Of a stretch of 64,000 nt of DNA, positions 58,540 through 64,000 are shown piece by piece (position 1 is the first letter of the stretch; each line of letters starts with the position of its first letter). Source of the stretch: Endomychus coccineus (taxonomy: Eukaryota > Arthropoda > Insecta > Coleoptera > Endomychidae); the NCBI GenBank assembly GCA_958510875.1, contig OY294068.1, positions 161,174,388 through 161,238,387 of the forward strand, given 5' to 3'. A model generated the notes under the pieces. It had not been told where the DNA came from. It searched no databases and worked only from the letters and a program-made list of their open reading frames with translations. The translations under genes and the position numbers were made by a program.

Positions 58540-60290
58540 ACATGTGATATTAAGTTATCGATTTTTCTATGCCACTCCAATAGTCTAATTCGAGAACAAT
58601 ATAAATACATGTATTGGTTCAAATAGCATTTTTATCATGATCGTATTAATAAAATTGATAAGACCGCCGTAGCAAACGATGTCTTACAAACCGATCAAAC
58701 ATTTACAAAATCTGGTATTACTCTACCAAAACGAAGCGACCAACCGTCTTTAGTTGCCTTAAAACCTCTGGAAACGTATAAACAATGATTTCATTCATTG
58801 AATTTTGATTTAACAATCAAAGTACGGTATGACAGAAAATATAAGTATAATATAGTGATTGCTATGGAAATAAAAACAGACTATTTTGTTTTTAGATTCT
58901 TTCACCATAACGGCTCTTACTGAAAAGGTAGAAGTAATGGACCAAGTATCAACTATGTTAAAGGTATGTTTTTAGAGCAAAAGAGGGTGAAATATTACAA
59001 ACACAACACTTAGGCGCATAATAATGTAGTTTCGTCGTATAGGCAGTGTTCTAGTCCAAAAGGACAGAAAGTCTGGGCAAAAAAAGACCGTGCGGAATGA
59101 TGAAAATCATGGCAGGATATACATACAATCTCCAAAGAGGAGTCTGAGAAGGGTTGCAATCAAAATGAACAAAAACTACGGTCTTGATCTCAAAAGATAT
59201 TGGTGCTTTTTCGTACGAAATTCAGATATTTCATAAGTTAAACATTGGGGATAAGTGGATACGTGTAGAACATTGCGCTGGTGTTTTTTTTTGAGTTTTC
59301 GCTATTATTTATTTATTGACATACTTTACCTCGGTAAACCTCAGGTCAACTCCAGAAAAACATATTTATGAGTAATTATTTGTTTAATAATAGGTATATT
59401 GACTACCTGGAATATTTGATGCTTATTCCAAACAGGAAGTATATGTAACACTTTCATTCATATAAGAAGCATATTGGCCGCTTTATTGTAATAATTAAGC
59501 CTTTTCCAAATTTCACCGTTAAGTATCCATTTCATAATCTTAGTTTACATTCAGGTTACATACGTTGTTAATGGCTGCATAACAGTTTGAAAGTGCTTTA
59601 CATTAGTTATAATTTCAAGTGGAAAAAGGATAATGGTGAAAACTGAATAATATATGAAATTACGTTGCCTTATTCACTCAGATTATACACTAATGCTTCC
59701 ATGTACATTTTTTTATTGAGTGGCATCCATATATATGTATCATACTATGGAACATGACATTGTGAATGATAATGATGATTCTCTTTTGTTATGTCTCTTT
59801 ATGTTGTCTCATAAAAACAGGCTATGAATGTTAATTATAGATTTTCCAAGAGGTTGATGAATGAATTTCATTTCTTTCTATTGTTCAATTTTCCGTAATA
59901 GCTGGACGGTATAATGAAAATATCAAATCATAGAAAATTAATGGCTCAAAAGTGGAATTCCTTATTCAAGTATTTTCTTTCACTCGTTCCGTAATATGGA
60001 GGAGAAGTAATTTGGAATTTATGAAAGTTACCCTTTGCAACTTAAATTCATTAAAAAACTTGAGCATGAAAAACAGGTCTTTTGTTTCGTTTCATGTTAT
60101 TTTAAAAATCGATAGCGGAAGCCGTTCCTTTATTTATATCACTTATATAAGTAATAATAAAGTAAAAGCCTTTAATTTTATCAATTTCATCCAATTATTT
60201 AGGAGTGGGTATACCGAAGAACTACATTTAGGATTAATACTTCAATTTCAGGTTTCGTTTCCGTCCTTCAGTAATAACGAAAGTTCAGGT
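58540..60290. other. No gene recognised
   Basis: AT-rich. The 113-codon frame 59952-60293 is Phe/Ser/Asn-rich in a way expected from base composition. Confidence 0.4.
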
Positions 60291-60332
60291 TGAAACATTC
60301 AACTAACCTTTTATGAAAAGAAATCTTTCTGT

Positions 60333-60486
60333 AGTGCTATTGTATCGCGGCGGAATGATAACGCTCAAAACTATATTCCGGAGAACGTTCTGAAGTGTAC
60401 CAATTGCAAGTATGATTCGACTACCTATGGTTATCTTCGCCATAAGCGCTTATACCATCGTTTGGGGCACAAAGCCGCATATTTCC
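60333..60486 (+). CDS. Possible terminal exon with one C2H2 zinc finger
   Basis: After a candidate acceptor (TCTTTCTGTAG, ending 60332) the frame reads RRNDNAQNYIPENVLKCTNC, KYDSTTYGYLRHKRLYHRLG, HKAAYFQ and stop. CxxC-x11-HxxxxH is a C2H2 finger with one residue fewer than usual between the Cys and His pairs. Short 3' exons with one or two fingers are typical of alternatively spliced BTB-zinc-finger loci such as lola in insects. That link is only a suggestion; a decayed transposon finger is an alternative, given the TTF-domain fragment 50 bp downstream. Confidence 0.4.
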
Positions 60487-60537
60487 AGTAAACATCTTGC
60501 CTTACTAGTGTACAGTGTGTGAATCCAATTCGAAGAC

Positions 60538-60897
60538 GTGAAGTCTAAAGTGCGTCTATTAACAATGATGGAAGTTGATTGTATCCAAGATCTTTTAAAA
60601 AACCTGGTATCATTTGAGGAAAAAATTTTAATTAAAAAGAAAGGAAGGCCTCTTCTTGATCTTCAAATAAACTACACTTCCATAAGTGAAATACGTACTC
60701 ACAATAGAGTATCCAACAAGAATATCTATGAAAAACACGAGTGGATGTTGGAATGTTCAGTAACAAATAAACTATTTTGTATTATGTACTTATTGTTCAA
60801 GAAAGAGGTTAGTGCGTGGAATAAACAAGGGTTGAATGATTCGTTTCGAATTAAGTTTCGAACTGTACTGTTCAGTTTGAGTAACAAGAAACCGTAG
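60538..60897 (+). pseudogene. hAT-like TTF zinc-finger domain fragment (ZMYM1-like)
   Basis: An open frame of about 119 codons reads LLKNLVSFEEKILIKKKGRP, then NIYEKHEWMLECSVTNKLFC, IMYLLFKKEVSAWNKQGLND. The layout is the TTF-type domain that precedes DUF4371 in hAT-related ZMYM1-like proteins: KH.WL, LFC..C.LF, W.K.G..D. The second Cys of the CxxC pair is replaced (CIMY). The frame ends without the downstream transposase core, so the fragment is truncated. It carries no internal stops, which may mean recent insertion or chance. Confidence 0.55.
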
Positions 60898-61199
60898 CAA
60901 AGTATTTTCAAGCAAGACCAGGAGATGGCAGATGTGATTCTGTCGAAACGTCGTCAAGACCAGGGTGGTCCATTGTCATAATCAAGGTCATAATAACATG
61001 CTCAGGATTTTTTGAAGAAATCCGTGAGAAACTAAAACTTTATGGCCTTATTTGGTGCGGTTACCTTAAAACTTATTTTGAATTCCTTCTTTTTAACTAA
61101 CAAATACTTTTAGCAAGGATCGATAGATGTCGCAGAAATACTTTTCTCCAGAAGGCTTTTAGAAAGTATTTACTTTATGATTAAATATTATATTGTAAC

Positions 61200-62010
61200 A
61201 TATATCATTCTATTGATAAGAAATAATCACTTACCCACTGGAAATACTATTAAGGTACTGAGGACCTTTCGACTATCAAGTAGCCATCATCAGAATAAAC
61301 TAAATTATAAATCGAAATGAGCCTGTTTAAATACTATTTGGGAATATTAATGTAAACAATGGGTTACACTCAGCTGGAGTTGAATCGGAATTTGATGATT
61401 TGCATTTTCGTTTATACATTCCCATCCCTTCTTAATTACCTAGATATTTGTCTGTACTGCATTTTAAAAGTGATAAGCTTCCACGGGAAATGGTGTGACC
61501 TGTATTCAAAATATGTTCGGCTACCACTGATTTTTCACCATTATTTTTCTATATATGACCAAAGCGTTCCTTGAAATGAGTTTAAATGGTCCTTCTAGTT
61601 TGACCCATTTAGCATTTAGCATTTTGAACACGACTCACAATTGATTTTGTAAATCCCAGATTTGTCAAAGTCGGAAACTTTATCGAAGGTGTTGCCTAAG
61701 CGGTGTTTTAGCTTGTTCTTACATGGTCATGTTGCAAATTTAGAAAACACACTATGAAGTTTATTAATTACTGGAGAATGATAAGTGAAAAAAGTGCATT
61801 TTATTTAAGCATTCGAAGGTAATGACTCAAATTTGGTTAGTTGGTTACATTTCAATTTCCTTTTTTGTTTAGTAGTAGTTAAGTTATTATCAAAATTTGT
61901 GATAACCATTGTCCAACGCAATTTGCTGAAGCTATATACCTATTTCTTTGAGTGGGTAGTGCGTTTTCTGTATATGTCGAAATACAAGTGATGTATCATT
62001 CTGACAGGTA
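61200..62010 (-). pseudogene. Penelope-like element 6 (endonuclease and RT end), minus strand
   Basis: Minus strand from about 62000: HLYFDIYRK-like text, a linker resembling that of PLE 3 (LTKFESLPSN-like at about 61850), FITSFR-like, then the endonuclease across 61680-61440. There CESCSK-like, AKWVKLEGPF and the GEKSVVAEHILNTGH-like stretch are readable with stops. The 3' UTR leads to hammerhead-like motif B5. It is the same lineage as PLE 3/4 but more decayed. Confidence 0.7.
61254..61297 (-). ncRNA. Hammerhead-like ribozyme motif B5
   Basis: Minus strand: TATT (stem I), CTGATGA (61293-61287), T, GGCTA-CTTGA-TAGTC (stem II with one G-U), GAA, AG-GTC-CT (stem III), C (cleavage base, 61261) and AGTA (stem I return). 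The core and all stems are present, the most complete class B copy in the window. Confidence 0.55.
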
Positions 62011-62035
62011 GTGACATAATGTATTTTCTTCACGA

Positions 62036-62530
62036 TGGTCACAGAATTTGCCAATTCTGAAATCAAATTCGATTACAGAATGCTGGAATTCTGTCTTGAG
62101 ATTGAAAAAATATTCTGCAATACCTCTGCCCCATGCAATTTAAATGTATTTAAATTCTCTCTCTTTTAAGAGAATAATATTCTCATATTTGTTAGCAATA
62201 ATAACATTAGCCTTGACGCATTTGATTGTCATCGTGGTGGTAAAATTTGACTAAGTGTCAAAATTATTGCTGTCACGTTTCCATTTAAAAATATATATTT
62301 AAAATCTTTGATCGTGGAGAAAGTATAGTCTGCTATTCGGTTAGAATGAAAATTCGTGATGCTCGCATCGAATTTTCATTCTAATCTTGTTACAGAATAT
62401 ACTATTCTATCACTAAAGGGGCTAATCACTCGGCTAAACAGTTTCTGATTGGCCGAAAGTAGTGATAGAATGTGATAGAATATACATTCTGACACAGTCG
62501 GGTTAGAATGATATTTTAATAATGAATCCG
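62036..62530. repeat. Hairpin-rich short element with perfect 16-bp stem
   Basis: TTAGAATGAAAATTCG (62341-62356) pairs perfectly with 62369-62384 around a 12-nt loop. Further on, GAATATACTATTCTATCACT (~62395) is partly inverted at about 62465-62495 (AGTGATAGAAT, GATAGAATATACATTC). Repeated AGAAT/ATTCT words suggest a small non-autonomous element. Ends were not defined. Confidence 0.5.
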
Positions 62531-62539
62531 TAATCTTTT

Positions 62540-62895
62540 GCCAAATAAAACATAACTGTTTCGTAAAATTTGCAAAATCTGGTTTGAGAAAGTGTACTAA
62601 CACGTTTGGAATGTCATATCCCACACACGAGAACCGTAGCTCTCGCCTTCGGCTTGGGACTACAAACTTTCGCTCGTCTGGAATATGAGCCATTCCAATT
62701 TTGTAGAATAATACTATTCCTTCAACAACTATTTATGTACGTGAGTTTTGTAATACTAAGGTTTCGCATAGCTTGATGTGAAGAATTGGAAAGAATATTA
62801 TTATCCAACAATTTAACGATCTTGATTCATGTCATACAAACTAATATTCATTTAAACTTTAGAGCTCAATCGACCTTATGTAATAAGTTTTTGGC
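62540..62895. other. No gene recognised
   Basis: A minus-strand frame (62376-62693) overlaps the hairpin repeat and is probably not a gene. Confidence 0.4.
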
Positions 62896-62898
62896 GTC

Positions 62899-63171
62899 TC
62901 AATTTGAAATAACAGTTTCAGAGGTTAATGTTCGAAACCACATTAGTGTTCCATATATAAAATAATACGTGACAGGAATAAGGCACATTAGGATCAGTGA
63001 GAGGTTTAATGACTGCTCATTCACAAAATAAGAGCCACATAGCTTCTTGTATTCTTTGGGAATGGCTTCTATAATTTCATTTATGGAACGTGTTCCTTTT
63101 AACTTCGCAGCACACATTCCATGCCTGTTGAGAAACAAAGAATTCATCAATCGAACTACTCCACATCTCAT
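62899..63171 (-). CDS. Open frame with one predicted membrane helix, unidentified
   Basis: A 90-codon minus frame beginning at an ATG (63171): RLMNSLFLNRHGMCAAKLKG, TRSINEIIEAIPKEYKKLCG, SYFVNEQSLNLSLILMCLIP, VTYYFIYGTLMWF. Residues ~55-78 form a hydrophobic segment long enough to span a membrane. Composition looks more protein-like than neighbouring frames, but no family is recognised, and neither promoter nor splice evidence is clear. It could be a small gene, an exon, or a chance frame. Confidence 0.3.
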   Translation of the reverse strand: MRCGVVRLMNSLFLNRHGMCAAKLKGTRSINEIIEAIPKEYKKLCGSYFVNEQSLNLSLILMCLIPVTYYFIYGTLMWFRTLTSETVISN

Positions 63172-63179
63172 AGAAGTTG

Positions 63180-63600
63180 AAAATATTCATGACGTACTAC
63201 ATGTAAGTAAGGCTCTATTATAGTGCTCTAATACGAGTATAAGTGGGTAGAATTTCTATAGAAACGAATACCAGTAGATCCATCCATTATCATCGTATAT
63301 CGCATCAAATTCCTTTCATTTTTATTATCAATAATAGAGAGTGTGACCTATAGTTCACCATTAAGACCTAGATGTCCTATATTCGGAAAGTTGTGTAACT
63401 GCTACACACCAAATATTACTATAGAGCCCTTGAGTGTATCCACATATTGAAGGCTACGGTCGTAGCGACCTTGAGCTAATTGGAACATACCCAAATATGC
63501 AAATGTACAGAATAGGTCATCCTATACGCATTGATATCTGTACGAAAAATCGCTTAACATTCAAAATTCCTTTCCTAATAGATATCTATAGCGGCTTTAA
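63180..63600. other. No gene recognised
   Basis: A frame at 63434-63600 (YPHIEGYGRSDLELIGTYPN) precedes and runs into the LINE fragment. Its nature is unknown. Confidence 0.35.
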
Positions 63601-63604
63601 AACT

Positions 63605-64000
63605 TGGTGGGACAGGTGTTGGCGGCATTGCATCGAGCTAGATTTGCTCATATCCTAGTGATCGGAGGCAACTTGCGACTGTTAACGGTTTTAGGTCGAC
63701 AACATATGAGGTTTTGTCTGGGGTTCCACTAGGTTCCCATCTTGGTCCAATCCTCTTCAAATGGCTTGATATCTGTATTTAGATGTTATGAGGCATTACT
63801 ATTTGTAGATGATTTATTGAAATTCTCTCATGTATTAGGGGCGTTGCACTAGACTGGATTTCCTCATATCTGAGCGATCGGAGGGAATTTGCAACTTTCA
63901 ATGGTTTCAGATCGACAACATATGAGGTTTTATCTGGGGTTTCTCTAGGTTCCCATCTTGCTCCAATCGTGTTTAAATGGTCTGATATCTATATTTACAT
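63605..64000 (+). pseudogene. LINE family 3 RT fragment, internally duplicated, runs off the window
   Basis: The same RT stretch occurs twice in tandem. At 63625-63790 it reads SYPSDRRQLATVNGFRST-like, TYEVLSGVPLGSHLGPILFK. At 63838-64000 it reads GVALDWISSYLSDRREFATF, NGFRSTTYEVLSGVSLGSHL. These match the YL..R.Q.V.V.G..S......GVPQGS.LGPILF motif of Jockey/RTE-type RTs. A decayed LFADD-like region lies between (about 63795-63830). It is a different family from families 1 and 2. Conserved Gln is changed to Leu in both copies (GVPLGS, GVSLGS). Confidence 0.75.

Noticed and set aside
59952..60293. 113-codon plus-strand frame
   Set aside because: Residue use reflects AT-rich sequence; no family resemblance.
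1..64000. CRISPR arrays, bacterial operons, rRNA or clear tRNA genes
   Set aside because: Looked for and not seen; the sequence is eukaryotic and the repeats are transposon-derived.

Overview
This window is eukaryotic and almost certainly from an insect. It is AT-rich, has no operons or bacterial-style gene packing, and carries animal Tc1/mariner, hAT-like, P-like, gypsy, LINE and Penelope-like remnants. It also has a short TTAGG-type (arthropod telomere) tract and one clear host exon, the N-terminal exon of a KCNQ-type voltage-gated potassium channel on the minus strand (8328-8755). The insect order cannot be settled from this sequence. Most of the 64 kb is intron or intergenic DNA filled with decayed mobile elements, so nearly every coding trace is a pseudogene fragment.

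Layout. 0-6.3 kb: two degenerate Tc1/mariner-type transposases and two pieces of one LINE family (family 1). 7.9-8.8 kb: a complete 366-bp foldback element with 12-bp target-site duplications, inserted 18 nt inside the intron that follows the KCNQ exon. Its two perfect 105-bp inverted arms each contain a hammerhead-ribozyme-like motif. 9-10.5 kb: a large foldback made of about nine ~115-145-bp units. 10.9-18.5 kb: mostly empty, with one LINE fragment. 18.9-20.5 kb: a second large foldback. 20.5-22.5 kb: gypsy pol remnant interrupted by another copy of the hammerhead foldback. 23.5-27.2 kb: a Penelope-like element (PLE) split by a 2.19-kb Tc1-like element with ~0.6-kb inverted repeats. 28.8-30.4 kb: the longest LINE family 1 copy. 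33.8-36 kb: a second PLE. 36.5-36.7 kb: a candidate unidentified host exon. 36.7-37.7 kb: identical direct and inverted repeats. 37.8-38.8 kb: a third large foldback. 38.9-40.7 kb: two PLE copies joined head to head, each followed by a second class of hammerhead-like motif. 41-64 kb: an inverted-repeat element, three LINE family 2 fragments, more transposase scraps, a PLE fragment, a P-like THAP element with target duplications, C2H2 and TTF zinc-finger fragments, another PLE, and a third LINE family at the right edge.

The most interesting feature is the hammerhead-bearing repeats. Nine motifs in two structural classes are recognisable. Class A (GGUC/GACC stem II) sits in small inverted-arm elements with 12-13-bp target duplications. 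Class B (GGCUAC/GUAGCC stem II) lies about 85-110 bp beyond PLE endonuclease ORFs. Hammerheads in PLE terminal repeats are known from other animals. A perfect two-armed version with a ribozyme on both strands, placed next to a channel-gene splice donor, deserves checking. All calls come from reading the sequence by eye; no alignment or folding program was run.
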